From: Catonia carolina
Taxonomy: Eukaryota > Arthropoda > Insecta > Hemiptera > Achilidae
DNA length: 64,000 nt
Reading direction: 5' to 3'
Assembly: GCA_035578175.1 (NCBI GenBank)
Contig: JAQMRL010000005.1
Coordinates: forward strand, 54,293,722-54,357,721
Below, piece by piece: positions 1 through 12,533 of the stretch. Within the stretch, counting starts at the first letter, position 1. Every line of letters starts with the position of its first letter. Made by a program: the position numbers and the translations under genes. The notes under the pieces were generated by a model. The model worked only from the letters and a program-made list of their open reading frames with translations. It did not search any database and had not been told where the DNA came from.

Positions 1-3000
1 TTTTAACTCTCACAACTATGCTTGGGGTTCTCATAAAAATGACGCCAGAGGTATTATTATTGAACAATTATTGGAAGATACTGATGTGGTTCTTTTAAAT
101 AAGAAGAAACCTACTCATCTCAACAGCAGTTATAGAGTCTTTAGTGCAATAGATCTTACCCTTTGCAGTGCGTCAGTTGCTCATCAGCTTGAATGGAGAA
201 CTGAGTCCGAGTTGTATGGTAGTGACCACTTTCCGATCATTATTGACATTGGATCTAGAGATACATTTTGATACGATTAATCAGAAATGGATTTTTGGTA
301 AGGCCGATTGGGAAAAATCCCGACATGACATATCATTAAAAATTGAGAAAATATTTAAGCCCACCTCTCATACACAAGAAGAAAGAACAATAGATGATGA
401 AATTAGTTGTTTTACTAGTATAATCTTAGAAGCAGCAGTTAAAAATATACCGAAAACTTCAGGAAAATCCGTAAAAGGCAAGTCCCATGGTGGGATGATG
501 AATGCAAGGAGTCTCTACAAAAATTCAAGAAATCATTCAATAAATATAAACGCCACCCAACTCAGATAAATTTTACTGAGTATAAAAAGTGTAGGTCGTA
601 TACGAGAACATTGTTTAAATTAAAGAAACGTAAGTCATGGAGTGATTTCATCTCCTCAATGACCAGTTCAAACTCCGTTGAATCGTGGAATAAAATAAAA
701 CAAATAAGATGTATTAAATGTTCTACTAATATTTCATGTCTTGTAAATACTAACCGTAAAATAATCACACATCCAGATGAGATTGCCAATTTATTAGCCG
801 ACACCTTTGCTCTAAGTTCAAGTGACGCTAAATATAATGCGAAATTTTTAGAAATTAAAAGTAATACTGAACTCAATATTAACGAAGTCACTGACGATGG
901 AGCCAACATCTTAAATCATCCTCTTAATTCTACTATTCTTTACAGCGAGATCCAAAATGTCATTTCAAAATTACGCAATTCAAGTCCTGGACCTGACGGT
1001 ATTTTTAATATATTTTTGAAGAATTTACCTGATAATGCCATACTATTTCTATTAGACATTCATAACAGAATCTTATCACACGGTCTCTTTCCGGCCATTT
1101 GGAGGGAAGCTATTGTAGTTCCAGTTCCTAAACCAAATAAAGATCATAGTAAAGCAGAGAGTTATCGACCGATTGCATTAACTTCCACATTATGTAAACT
1201 TCTAGAAAGGATATTAAATAATCGGCTAGTTTGGTACTTAGACAACATTAGCTTTCTATCTAAATTTCAAAGAGGATTCAGAAAAAATAGATCTACTTTA
1301 GATCATCTTGTTAATCTACAAACCGACATACGTATGTAATGCTTTTGAATCTGGTGAACACCTAATTGCAGTTGCATTGGATATGGAAAATGCATACGGT
1401 ATGGTTTGGAAGTACAGAATTGTAAAGATATTAGCCTAAGTGAAATTGGTGTTAACGGACCGATCCTAAACTTCATTTCAATTTTTTACAAAACAGGGTC
1501 ATAATGGTCAAGGCAAATGGAAGTCTGTCGAGAAAATTTGTTGTAGAAAATGGTGTTCCTCAAGGATCCGTTTTGAGTGTAACTTTATTTCTTGTTGCTA
1601 TAAATGATATAACTAAATTAATATCACCGCCAGTAAAATGCTACATATTTGCAGATGATGTGACTGTTACTATTAGAGGCAAATCGTCCAAACAACTCAA
1701 CGCTGTTTACAGAAAACACTGAGTGATATACGGAAATGGGCGTTGAATAACGGATTCAATATTTCACTGACTAAATCAGATTATATTATTTTCTCCCGAA
1801 AACACTCATCGGATGAACATACGCAGCTTTTTATAGGTAACCATGAAATTAAACAGAAAAATGAAATTAGAATACTAGGTATGATATTTGACGAGAAACT
1901 TACGTGGGTTTCTCACATTAAAAAACTTAAAGCCGACTGTTTACAACGAATGAATATAATTAAATTACTTTCGTCATGCAGTTGGGGAGCTGATAAACGT
2001 ATAATTTTAAATACTTACAGGGCTTTAATTAGAAACAAATTAGATTATGGTTCGATTGTTTATGACTCTGCACAAAAATCAGTTAAAAATTCTTTAAACT
2101 CTATTCACACAACAAGTTTGCGTATGGCTCTGGGTGCGTTCAGGACCAGCCCGGTGGAAAGTATCATTGCCGAAAGCAATGACATACCGTTGTCATATCG
2201 CAGAAAATACTTATGTATCAAATTTGCAGTTAAAATTTCTACAACACCGATGAACCCAGTATATAGTGCAATATCCATAGGAAACCAAATATCTACCAGA
2301 AACAGAGCAAGATTCCCGAAAGCTTTAGGTGATCGCGTGGACACCTACCTCAAGGAGTTAAATATACGTCTTCCAAATGTTTTTGAAGTTTGTCAACCCG
2401 ATGAACCACCATGGCTTCTAAAACTTCCAATATCTGATTTAAGTGTTAGTGTTCTTGGAAAACAAAACCACCAATCTGCTGTCTTCAGGCCTCTGTTTCA
2501 AAAAATAACTGCTAGATTCAAAGACTACATGAGTGTTTACACAGACGGTTCACTTACAACTGAAGGTTGTGGCTGTGGAATCGTGTTTCCTGATTCAGAG
2601 ATTCTTTACAAAATTAATAACGTATCTTTTATATTCTTTTGTGAAGCCTATGCTATTTATAAAACTCTGGAAATTGCATCTCAATCTCGAAATTCCAAAT
2701 TCGTAATTTTTACCGATTCTAAAAGTGTTCTAAAAAGCATTTCTAATTTAAATACTAAAGAACCGATAATTCAAGAAATAGTTAGGCTTTTAGTGTCAAA
2801 TACAAAAATTAATGACATAATTGAATTTGTATGGACTCCAGCACACGTTAGTATATCAGGAAACGAGAAGGCAGACAATGCTGCCAAACAAGTCATAAAA
2901 TAAGTGTTTTCATACTGTCTCACATGTTGATTTGTCAAAGTTTGTTCTCAAGACGACACAAGGAGTGTGGAACGATGAATGGAAAGGACATCGCAGTAAA

Positions 3001-3447
3001 CTACACGACTTCAGGAAAACACACATGACGTATTAATACCACCAAGTAGCAGACAAAATCAAGTACTTATAACACGCCTACGAATTGGACATTCTAATCT
3101 CACACACAAATACCTTCTTCAAAAGACTGATGCACCGAACTGTTATTTTTGCAACGATACTGCATTGACGATAATACACTTACTGATAAAATGTCCAGGT
3201 TTACGTGATCTACGAGAAAAGTATAACTTAACACAAAATACGAAAATCATGCTGACGGACATCAAGAGTATACAGAATGTGGTTTTATACCTTACGGACT
3301 TACAGTTACACAATGTATTTTAATCCAAATTTTGTTCACTCAAGACATTTTAATTCAAATTTTGTTATGTAAATTTTGTTATGTAATTGTGGTCTCTAAT
3401 GACTTTATTGTTGATGCGACCTTAAACAAATAAATAAAAAAAAAAAA
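1..3447 (+). mobile_element. Non-LTR retrotransposon (I/R1-group LINE with RNase H), 5' cut by window edge, frameshifted
   Basis: This is the pol part of a LINE. In order it shows the end of an apurinic-type endonuclease (SDHFP near 229-246), reverse transcriptase motifs (PGPDG near 990, FQRGFRKNRST near 1264-1296, GVPQGS near 1552, catalytic FADD at about 1649-1660), an RNase H domain (YTDGS near 2539, TDSKS near 2712, ending in NEKADNAAK near 2865-2887) and a C-terminal zinc knuckle (CYFC...H...C, about 3143-3195). A short 3' UTR ends in a TAAATAAA-type A-rich tail at 3447. Coding is spread over several frames, with breaks near 270, 560, 1340, 1500, 1720 and 2900, so the copy is dead. The RNase H domain points to the I/R1/LOA/Nimb group; the exact clade is not certain. 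Its tail abuts copy A of the GT-tract family at base 3448, suggesting it landed inside that repeat. Confidence 0.9.
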
Positions 3448-3623
3448 TCGTAGGACCCGTTTTTACGAAAATCGCAAAAAGTGAAAAATTACACGAATAA
3501 ACTACCTACTACTTCCGGTTGACTTATTTTGATGAAAATGTTCGTGTCGGGTCCGGTAGTGGCGTCCAACTTAAGTTTTAAGTTTCAAGTTCGTACGGTG
3601 TTCCGTTCTTGAGATATACTGTT

Positions 3624-3663
<40 letters not shown>

Positions 3664-3819
3664 GACCAATTGCTGAAAACATGTTTTTTGCGTTCAGGGG
3701 GTCTGAAAACGTGTAGATCCGGTGAAAACTCTATTTCGATAAATCGACATGAAAACAATACTTTCCTTCCATTTTTTTATTTACTTTTATTTATTTTATT
3801 CATATAGGCAAGAGAAACT
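3448..3819 (-). repeat. GT-tract repeat family, copy A (partial)
   Basis: Read on the minus strand this carries the start of the dispersed family: terminal CTTGCCTATATGAATA-like bases, TCGATTTATCGAAATAGAGTTTTC, GTTTTCAGACCCCCTGAACGC, a CA/CG dinucleotide tract at about 3624-3663, and the CATTTTCATCAAAAT block. The other half is missing; the LINE 1-3447 abuts the break. Confidence 0.8.
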
Positions 3820-4157
3820 AATAAATAATGAATAGAAAATAATAATAGAATATATAATTACTGAAACAGGTCAGCTAATAATTATTGTAATTATTCTAAT
3901 TTGTATGGTGCATTTTAGAGGTACTTGTACACTTATATTTAAAGTAATCATCCTCCTTATGTGATTTTATTTACAGGTTAATATAATTACATCTTTTTAA
4001 TTAATCTGTATGAGTTTCAACAAATTCTGTTGATGCTAAACGTATTTAAAGTGAATTTTTCAAAAATATTTTGGCCTACAATACAAAAATATCTACTTGT
4101 CTTGGTGAACATTTAATGAAACAATATTATTATACATTACAATAAAGTATTTGTATA
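3820..4157. other. AT-rich spacer, no gene seen
   Basis: Very AT-rich sequence with no coding frame or repeat I can recognise. Confidence 0.5.
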
Positions 4158-5308
4158 TAAAATAAATAGACACAAATTTGATTTAAGACTTTTAATTAAA
4201 ATAAAAAATAAATTAAATAATTATTAATATAACAAAATAATGACTCTAAATCAAAATAATCTCAGGGTTTTTTAACTTACAATTGTTTATTGTTTATTTT
4301 AATAACTTACAAAGGACAACAATATTGAAAAATTTTAAATAAAACAAAAGAATATCGGTACTTATTTAAATATAAAGGTGATACTGGTTTTATATTTAGA
4401 AATTTTGATTATTAATTAATTTTGACTTCTTTAAACATTGATAAATATATTTTTAAATGGATATCAGTTAATGAAAATAAATATTTAGTTGACTTTTACC
4501 GGTTCCCATTACAATTTCTTGAAAATGAAATGAAGCGTTAGTCTGATCTTCTGTTTGTAATTTTCCTATATTTTTAAACATATTAATTAATTTTTTATCT
4601 ACAATGAACTTAAATGAAGCTAACCTAAACGTTTGTACTTTTTCTACCTGTTTACTCTTAAAATTTCTACTTAAAATATCATGAAATCGTCGAGCGGTAC
4701 GCCATCACCATCCGTACCGAACGCATTGTACTAACGCTCCAGTAAAAATTAAAATTGTAATATTTAAAAATACTAATCTCGTATGTTAAATAATGCATCA
4801 AAGAGTGGACAGAGTTGTGAGCTATATTTAATAGTAAAATTTTGAATGGAAGTTCGGAAAATAGATTGAATTACTTCAAGTTTGAAATAGCAAGATTCCA
4901 GTTTTGTAGACCGACGCTATCAACTAACGCTTCATTTCATTTTCAGGAAATTGTAACGGGAACCGGTAAAAGTCAACTAAATATTTATTTTCATTAACTG
5001 ATATCCATTTAAAAATATATTTATCAATTTATAAAGAAGTCAAAATTAATTAATAATCAAAATTTCTAAATATAAAACCAGTATCACCTTTATATTTAAA
5101 TAAGTACCGATATTCTTTTGTTTTATTTAAAATTTTTCAATTGTTGTCCTTTGTAAGTTATTAAAATAAACAATAAACAATTGTAAGTTAAAAAACCCTG
5201 AGATTATTTTGATTTAGAGTCATTATTTTGTTATATTAATAATTATTTAATTTATTTTTTATTTTAATTAAAAGTCTTAAATCAAATTTATGTCTATTTA
5301 TTTTATTT
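4158..5308. repeat. Long inverted repeat (foldback), arms about 385 bp
   Basis: Bases 4158-4542 reappear as the reverse complement at 4923-5308 with few differences. Both arms carry the block AGTTGACTTTTACCGGTTCCC and its complement, and end inside at GAAGCGTTAGT / ACTAACGCTTC. The loop of about 380 bp has no coding frame. No transposase or clear target duplication is visible. It could be a long-TIR non-autonomous transposon or a local inverted duplication. Confidence 0.85.
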
Positions 5309-5984
5309 TTAAATTGTACAACCGTTGTGTTGCTACAAGGTGAATAAATGTTCATAAGTCCTTTGTCATTAATTGTAGTTAAATTGACGTGCAAATCAAT
5401 TTGTTCACAATAAAACGATCTACAATTTAGAGCCAACTAAATATTTTTGGTTTTTTTTTACGTGGTTTGGTAGTAGTGTAATGAGAGAGAATAAAAAACA
5501 AGGATAGAAACATAAGTTTTCTCAGTATATTTTATACTAATTCTTTTTTTGAACAAATAAACACTTGATATCGCATGGTAAAAGGTTTATCTTAAAAATA
5601 AAGTGATTTATTACGGTTTGTTGACAGCTGTGAGACAAGAGTAATATTAAAAATGACCTGACTGTTTGTGTAATTATTTCCGAAAATAATAGTTTTGTCC
5701 TTTTTCTATTATTATTATTATTTTTTTACTTCTCTTGCCCTAAATGAATATAGGAAGGAAAGTATTGTTACTATTATTTTAACTTTTTACACAAAACAGA
5801 TATGCACACCAATGTAGTTAAGCATTGAACTGGAGAGTACAGCACTGCTTCATTCGAGTATTACCACTCACGCGTTGCATCATTCAGTGTTTAGCATCAT
5901 CCTGATCCCTTATTTTCTACATTTTTTAAATTTTTTCAGTACAAAATTATTCACTAAAATGTGCTGTTTAATAATATCCAAGTA
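5309..5984. other. Spacer without recognised gene
   Basis: A short stretch near 5740-5770 (CTCTTGCCCTAAATGAATATAGGAAGGAAAGTATTG, broken here only by description) resembles the first bases of the GT-tract family. The rest has no supportable feature. Confidence 0.4.
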
Positions 5985-6890
5985 CATCTAGTGGCATGCG
6001 GGAGGGAAGAGCAGCGAGCTGGTGCTGATAAAGAGGAATGTTGGAGTAGATTACTCAGCAGGAGGTAGAGGAGATGGAGCGAAGCTAGGGTTGGGGAGTG
6101 GACAAGGAGGTTCATTCCAAATGTCGAGGTGTGGATAAGGAGGACATTTGGTGATACTATCCAAGAACTGACGCAGGTTGCTAACAGGACATGGTTACTT
6201 TGGGGCATATTTGACAAGGTTCAAACTTCATGAAGTACCGATATGTGGACTGTGCGACAGTGAAGAGGAGTCCATTGCGCATATTTTTGAAAGATGTCCC
6301 AATTTTGGTCTTGCCAGAATGGGGACATCCGAGAAGACTGCCGTTGCACAGTGGATCCCAAAGAGAGTAGTAGTAGCGATGCTGCGGGATGAGGAGAGCT
6401 GGAAGTTGGTCGCTCAGTTTGCGGCGAGGGTGATCGGGAGACTGTGGAGGAAGGAGGCTTCTGGAGATCAGCGGGATCGTCCTCTCCCACAGTAAATCAA
6501 TCCTGTCCCGATCTCAGAAGGTAAGGTAGGCACACTAATTTTCTGAGCCGTGATGAAAGAGATGAATGAAAGTGAGAGAGTGAGTGTTGGTCAGTGACAG
6601 CGAGAGGGGAATTAGGCTACGGTTCCCTTCAACACCTCGCTGACAGTGTGTAAATTTTTTAACCCGACATTTCCCTTATAGTATTATATAAACAGTTCCG
6701 ATGGAGGTGGAGGGTTGTTTGCTGTTGTCGGATGAAGTAGCCAGGTGGTGGGGTTTTGGTTGGTAAGCGGTTGCGGCCTCCTTGGGGCTGGACGAGGACA
6801 CCTCAATTGAGTCCAACACTACTTTCCCCATGGAGAGGGAGTGGAGTGAACATGAGTTTTTCTCGCCGCCTTAAATAAAAAAACCACATT
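5985..6890 (+). mobile_element. R1-like LINE, 5'-truncated 3' end with 3' UTR
   Basis: The open stretch 6178-6495 reads LTGHGYFGAYLTRF followed by a zinc knuckle CGLCDSEEESIAHIFERC, the typical carboxyl end of R1-group LINE proteins. The preceding segment (about 6030-6180) reads in another frame as WTRRFIPNVEVW and FGDTIQELTQ, the usual sequence just before it, so there is a frameshift near 6178 and an in-frame stop near 6070. After the stop at 6493 a G-rich 3' UTR runs to an A-rich end near 6890. Only this 3' end is present. Confidence 0.8.
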
Positions 6891-7577
6891 GCTATAACAA
6901 ATTATAAATAAATTTGTAAATCGCGTTATCGTTCAAGGATTCCAAATTTTCGAACATCTAATTTTGAACCATTATTACTAAAGTAAAAATAACGAATATA
7001 TAACAAAAAATAAGCAAATTTAAAAAAAGTAAAGCTTGTATTCTTGTAAATCTTCATGAATTTTTGGATGGTTTTTATAAAGAAATGGCTGAGGAATGAC
7101 TGTAGGAGTGAAGAGAGTTTTGCAGCTGGCGTTCGGCTGCAGCTTACCGCATATCATTAAGATTTATCATGTTTCGTATATTATATTAAATTTTAATGAT
7201 TATTTTACTTTTTCATGCTATAATATTTGCGTACCTTAAAACTGAACAATTCTGTTAGTAACTTGGGGCAATAAAGTTGAAATGTGTTCACACCCTAACT
7301 GAAGAAATAAATTATTATTTAAACGTCATGTATTGGAAATGTTTATAATAAAACTAATTGTTTTAGTGTGTAGAGATATCTAAGTTAATGTCTAAAATAA
7401 AATGTTTAATTATTATTATATTAATTTGAAAGGGAATATTACTATGAAATTTTGAATGCGTAATCTCTTAGAAACTTAAATTTTAGTGCTATTTAGAATA
7501 AAAGTAATTATAAAATCAAGTGAAGGTTTAATTAACTATTTCATTAAATTATTGAGTTAAAAAATAACTATGATAAA
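6891..7577. other. AT-rich spacer, nothing recognised
   Basis: No coding frame, RNA gene or repeat could be supported. Confidence 0.5.
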
Positions 7578-7579
7578 TA

Positions 7580-7726
7580 GGGTGTTACATAAAGTATCAA
7601 AAGTTTTATTTGGGTTTGTTTCACTATAAATTATAAAAAAAAAACATTATATAATATATAATGTTTTTCTTATAATTTATAGTGAAACAAACCCTAATAA
7701 AACTTTTGATACTTTTTGTAACACCC
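7580..7726. mobile_element. Hairpin MITE, about 147 bp
   Basis: The element is an almost perfect palindrome. It starts GGGTGTTACATAAAGTATC and ends with the complement (GATACTTTTTGTAACACCC), with arms of about 65-70 bp meeting at an ATTATATAATATATAAT centre. TA precedes the left end (7578-7579). Size and TIR style suit a mariner-type MITE, but class is inferred from termini only. Confidence 0.8.
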
Positions 7727-8964
7727 TTTCATAATGTTATATTTTAAGTGATTCAAGTATAATTTGATGTGATTTTCATAATTAAATTATTATTTAGCGT
7801 AAAATGCAATATTAAACTGATATTCATTTTATTGTTGAAAGTTATCAGATTGTGGTGTCTTAGAAATTCTTTCGATTTGATAAGTTATAATACAGTATAA
7901 TGTAGTTTAAGTACATTATGATTTCATTTATAATTTAGTATTTAAGTAAAAAATGAATCCTTTTGGAAATGATTTCAATTTGTTCTCGGAAATTTCAAAA
8001 CTTAGGGACTTAAGTTGTTTGTAATTATTTATCTAACACTTATCGGTTATTTTCCTTATTATTTATTGGAAAGTTTAAATGAAAGAAATATTTGTAACGT
8101 GCTTAAAAATACTTTATTATTTAGAGAGAACTGAATAATTAAATTTAAAGCATGCTCATAATGTTTTAACTCTACTTTAAACGTTCGTGTGTATTTTAGT
8201 GAGAATGAACTGATCGTTTTTTTCCTAAAAACTATACGTAATATTTCAACTCTGACCGCATGTAGTTTCTGGAAACGAACTGAATTATTTTTAAACTGCA
8301 CATAGGCCTAAGACTTCAACTCTGACATCCAGATGGTCGTAAAATTTAGTCATTTGAATGCCTTGTGGTGGTAAATTCTTTTGTGCGAAAGTATGTCTTA
8401 AAACGATTGCTGTCTGGAACTAGGTGGTTTACCCTTAAAGAAATGATGCAAATCGCGGGAAGAAAATGTTAAAGAATCCAGTTTCACTAGGTTCACTAGG
8501 GAGTCCGGCTGAATAAATGAACAAATTTTATACAACAGAGATCTTTTTAACAAGCAGGTGTAATCGCAATACAAAGAGACCAACTTGCTGAACGGACAAA
8601 AGCAATTGCACCAAGATCATCTTAACCTAACGGAGAGGTAAAGATTTCAACCAAGTCAGCGCAAAAAAATCTACAAGGCGACAGCGAATTAACACGTAGA
8701 GAAACGCAATTTCAGGTTGTAAGTACCTTATTGCACAAAATCACGTGCACACATGTACATATTTTTATTATAAAATATAAAATCATAAATAATTTTATAT
8801 TTTAATTTCATAATCACATAATCCAGTTTATCTATAAAGTTGCGTATGCTGTTTATCATTTCTCTAGCCACTTTATCAGTTAATCCAATCCTAGAATTCA
8901 CGAACCTTTGGAAATACAAAAATCCTAAGTAAAAATTTAATTCTTTGCATTTTTCTTAATTTAC
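7727..8964. other. Spacer, no gene seen
   Basis: AT-rich, with several short chance open frames on the minus strand (8059-8301, 8398-8583, 8728-8919) that lack recognisable motifs. Confidence 0.4.
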
Positions 8965-9215
8965 ACATTACATGTATTGTTCTCTTCGGAGGATAACTTT
9001 TAACTGTTTTGCTTGTTACAAATATTGGCTGTTTCCTTTTTGAGGATTTCTCTACATTTTTTCTCAATTTGATTATCGTAAATATTGGCCTCCTCTTTTG
9101 TGGGGATATTTTGTATTTATGAGTGCCACAAATATTGTCTTTTCTTTTTGTGGGAATTTTTATATTTTTACCTGTTACAAATATGGGCATCCCTTTGGTG
9201 GGGATCTCATTTGTA
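8965..9215. repeat. Degenerate tandem repeat, unit about 48-62 bp
   Basis: The motif ACAAATATTGGC plus a T-rich and GTGGGGAT-like block recurs near 8968, 9017, 9079, 9129 and 9177, spaced about 50, 62, 50 and 48 bases. On the minus strand the array stays open (8891-9190) and reads as repeats of the type PIFVTxKxxKxxPxKRK. No protein family is recognised; a decayed minisatellite is the simplest reading. Confidence 0.55.
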
Positions 9216-9385
9216 TTTGTTTCTTCTTTTCTTTTTATTAAACTTTACATAATTTTTGTCAGTTGCTGTTTATTTCTGTAATCGAATCAAACTAGGAACA
9301 GAAAACTCCCGTTCTGACCCAAGAGAAGTAAAGATGAAGTAGTGAAATATAATTTAATTTAAGCTGATAAAATATTATTCCTTAC

Positions 9386-9591
9386 CTCAGGTGTGAGACC
9401 AATAATAGAAGCATATGCAATACTTTGTGGTATCAGTGTTAATCCAATTGAAATTCCAGCGATTATGTCACAGAAAAATTCATATTTTCCATAATTTTTA
9501 AGCCAATCAAATATAGTAATGCAGTCAATAATGTTTTCTTTCCAGGTAGTGTTGTTATTTGTTTCTTCTGATACAGTGATTACTTTGGCCA
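9386..9591 (-). CDS. SLC26-family anion transporter, internal exon (minus-strand paralogue)
   Basis: SLC26 proteins are multi-pass membrane exchangers or channels for sulfate, chloride and other anions. This exon encodes the end of the cytosolic N-terminus and transmembrane segment 1: ITIFDWLKNYGKYEFFCDI followed by the family signature LTLIPQSIAYASIIGLTPE. It is flanked by TTGTTCTAG at the acceptor and GTAAGG at the donor, is 206 bases long, starts needing one base from the previous exon, and ends in phase 0. The plus-strand paralogue's exon 31944-32116 has the same phases and ends at the matching codon (GVPLE|). The conserved Gln of the PQSIAYA motif is present. Neither the upstream exon (to the right) nor the next exon (to the left, apparently beyond the window) was found. 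It could be an isolated relic, but intact splice sites and frame argue against that. Confidence 0.85.
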
Positions 9592-10294
9592 CTAGAACAA
9601 ACAAATTTCTAATATAATCCTAAGAGCAATATTGTATTTTGTTTCAGAAAAGTTTTGTTTTCCTTGGTCCAAAGTTTTATAATGTAATACTTGATGAAAT
9701 AGGAAACTCTAAATCATTTAATATAATATAGAAAGAAACTTAAGCGTTGTTTCTCTTCAGCCAGAAAGATTAGATGACATGTATAATGACATTTGTTAAC
9801 GTTATTCAAGACTACAATAATGATTTGGTTCCACCGAGGTAAATGTTGGTATACTGTGTGTGAATGTGTGATAGCGTGTTTTTGTGATTGAATGGGTTTC
9901 CCTTATATTTATTTTTGTTTCTTCCTTTTTTCAATAAAGTATTATTTTGCAAAGAATGGCAAACTAAGTTGCATAATGTTCCTTTCCTGCCTACAGCCAA
10001 GATTTTCTGTACAGGTAAGATAGTATTTTTGTTCGTAATTAACGTATTTGTAAATTTTTATTTTATTTTATTAATGATAATATTTATTTCAATTATTTTA
10101 AACGAATTATGTAAGTTGTATATATGTGTACTGTAGTTATAGAAATATCATAAACATACATATTTTTTTAGTGAGCAAAAATAAATACATTATTATTTTT
10201 ATATATTTAAAATTATTTTATTTATTATGACTTGGTTTAAATAAAAACAGTTTAACAGTTTTCAAGATCAAGAGGTACCAATAGTACCAATTAT
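9592..10294. other. Spacer upstream of minus-strand SLC26 exon
   Basis: Must be intron or promoter of the minus-strand SLC26 gene. I could not identify its preceding exon. No other feature is supportable. Confidence 0.4.
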
Positions 10295-10560
10295 TTAGGT
10301 ACCTTTATTTATTTAGGTATTGTTTGATGGTTTGGTTTCAATTAACCATACTCGCTAAGGAATGGTCGGCCTGAGTCTGTACAAGACTACACCTCATTTA
10401 CATGTCATGCAAATATCATCCTCATCTCATTAGGTCATGGGGTTGCTTATTGTTCTAAATTGAACAGATTGCAACGTACCCACATTAGGAATAAAAAAAA
10501 CTTACCAGTGATATTATATTGTGTTTCCATCGTGATTAATGCCCATTTAACAGAGCAATC
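10295..10560 (-). repeat. Dispersed repeat shared with 30090-30340
   Basis: On the minus strand it contains ACAGACTCAGGCCGACCATTCC and GTATGGTTAATTGAAACC, matching ACAGACTCAGGCCGAGCATTCC and GAGTATGGTTTATTAACC at about 30114-30160. It resembles a high-copy element of hemipteran genomes; the class is not determined. Confidence 0.6.
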
Positions 10561-11209
10561 GGAGATAATTCAGTATTAAATTTTATAAATTAGCATCGCA
10601 GAAAAAAATTAACGAAGAAAATTGAAGAAAACTTAAACGTAACAAACCATACTATATACTACTTCTTTGAATTCTATTGGTATACTGTGGTATTCAACAA
10701 TAATGTTAACCTTAGTAACTTTATTTAAATAACAGTAGAGTTATTAATAGAATAACAAAAATTGTTTATAATTATAAAGTTGGTAGTGCGAGTATATTAA
10801 CCTAAAACAGTCTGACGTATTGGCCTTAAATTTAACACCGTAATTAACACAATTTTGTGTACAATACAATTATACGCAATATTAAAAATGCTATTTTAAC
10901 AAATCTTTTGTTAAAAAACTGTGATAATGCGTATAGTTTTTTACAATAAGTCGCCTTTTGATAGCATTAAAAATGTGTTTAAGGAAACTGGTGTTCCTAA
11001 TAACTAATGATGTTAATTCAGGTATTAGATAATTTTACCAATCATTTTCTAAAAAAAAGCTTCACATAATTTTCTGTATTGTTACACATCCTTTTTCTGT
11101 TTTTTCCTTAATATTTAAAAACAAATTAATTAAGCTCTTCGCCGAGCTATAAAAAGAACAATATTTTTTCCCTTTCTCCTATCCTATCCAATACATTCAA
11201 AATAATAAG
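10561..11209. other. AT-rich spacer, nothing recognised
   Basis: No coding frame, RNA gene or repeat was supported. Confidence 0.4.
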
Positions 11210-11600
11210 TTGTGAAACACTCACTCAGACTTTTTCTTCTCAATATAAATAACGAAAAATATAACCTGTGTTTAATCATGAGAGAATGACTTTATGAAAA
11301 CATCTTCTGCTGGACTTTGATATTTTTATGAGGAAAACGTACACTTTTTTTAAGCTCTGGATAAAAATGCTTGAAATAAAATTTCTAGGTTTCTTATTTT
11401 CTAAAACTTTGATTATAATATACACTTTTATCTTAAAATATTCCTTAAGGCCGCAATCTTAAAAAATTCATTTTTTACCAACTTTAATGAGCGAAATTTG
11501 GAAACCACTAAAATATGATGCTAAACTAAGCCTTGAACAAAAACACGCTTGAAACAAAACTTACAGATATTTTAAAATTTTCTATAACTTCGGTTGTATA
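11210..11600 (-). repeat. GT-tract repeat family, degenerate 3' end copy
   Basis: Starts GTGAAACACTCACTCAGACTTTTTCTTCTC, an eroded version of the family's 3' terminus, followed by AATCATGAGAGAATGAC and blocks ending in AAATTTTCTATAACTT that recur in other copies. Strongly diverged, so older than the other copies. Confidence 0.6.
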
Positions 11601-11734
11601 GGCCTACGCCTTTTTTCTAAAATTCATTATTAATACTGAAATCTTAAACAAACGATTTTTATTCCGAAAGAACAGCTCCACGTATTTCATAATGACGTGC
11701 TGATAACTGTGTCTTGTAGAGCACAAAAATATTA

Positions 11735-12295
11735 TGACAATATCTAAAGGGAATGTGTGTTCGAGAATTTTCGAGGTAGACCAAGGTTTTAAACATATTA
11801 ACGTAAATAATATGAGTGATAAATAGGTTTCCAAGATAGTTAGAAATAGTATGTGTACTATAAACGGTTTTTGTAGTACAGGTAGGACTGGCTATTGTTG
11901 TACACGTATTGTGAATGAGCCGGGTACCTATTTAGATAATTGGCCTTTTTGTAACACCTTCTATTCAATCATAATTTGTTTACAGTTGTTAAGATTTATC
12001 CAGAAGCCGTTAAAAGGATTTTGTATTAATATTATTATTGAATCAAAAACCTCTGTCTTTCTCGAAATTTCTTTGAAGATTCACCTATATAAGCGACGCG
12101 ATTTATTATGTGAGTTTAGTTTCGTTTTTTCTGTGATTCAGTGAGCGAATTGATAGTGCATAACATTGCGTTAGAAAAGGTCAACGTTACTGTGAGTTGT
12201 TAACTTTACTGTCTATTGTTTAACTTTTATTTATTCTGCATCGTTTTTTATAAATAGTATTTAGCAAATTGGTTAATTCTATATAATGTTATTGA
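11735..12295 (+). mobile_element. LTR-retrotransposon solo LTR, left part (split by a LINE)
   Basis: This segment matches 52027-52510 over its whole length, including GGGAATGTGTGTTCG, TTAGATAATTGGCCTTTTTGTAAC and CACCTATATAAGCGACGCG. The last has the look of an LTR promoter (TATATAAG). The match stops at 12295 and resumes at 17435 after the LINE. The exact left end is uncertain: TGACAATATC at 11735 is chosen by comparison with TGTTATAGGC at 52021. Confidence 0.75.
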
Positions 12296-12533
12296 GTCAT
12301 AATTGAGCGTTTGAATAGTACGGTTGTTATCTGTTGTCGGTCTCGTTGCTTATTAAAATTAGTCAATAACCGGAACCAACAGGATATTTAATGTATAAAT
12401 TGTTAATAGTGACTGTCTTTGATTTGACTGATAAGTTTATTATTACTGTTATAACTACATTTTTTGTTTCATTTTATTTGATATTTTATGTGTTAAATAT
12501 TGGTGTGAAATCGGTGAGATTGTCCTACTCTCA

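Noticed and set aside
8891..9190. CRISPR-like regularly spaced repeats
   Set aside because: Units are degenerate, spacing varies and spacers are not unique; the DNA is eukaryotic with introns and retroelements.
9812..10136. Short open frames on both strands as the first exon of the minus-strand SLC26 gene
   Set aside because: No splice donor in the needed phase joined to SLC26-like N-terminal sequence could be recognised.
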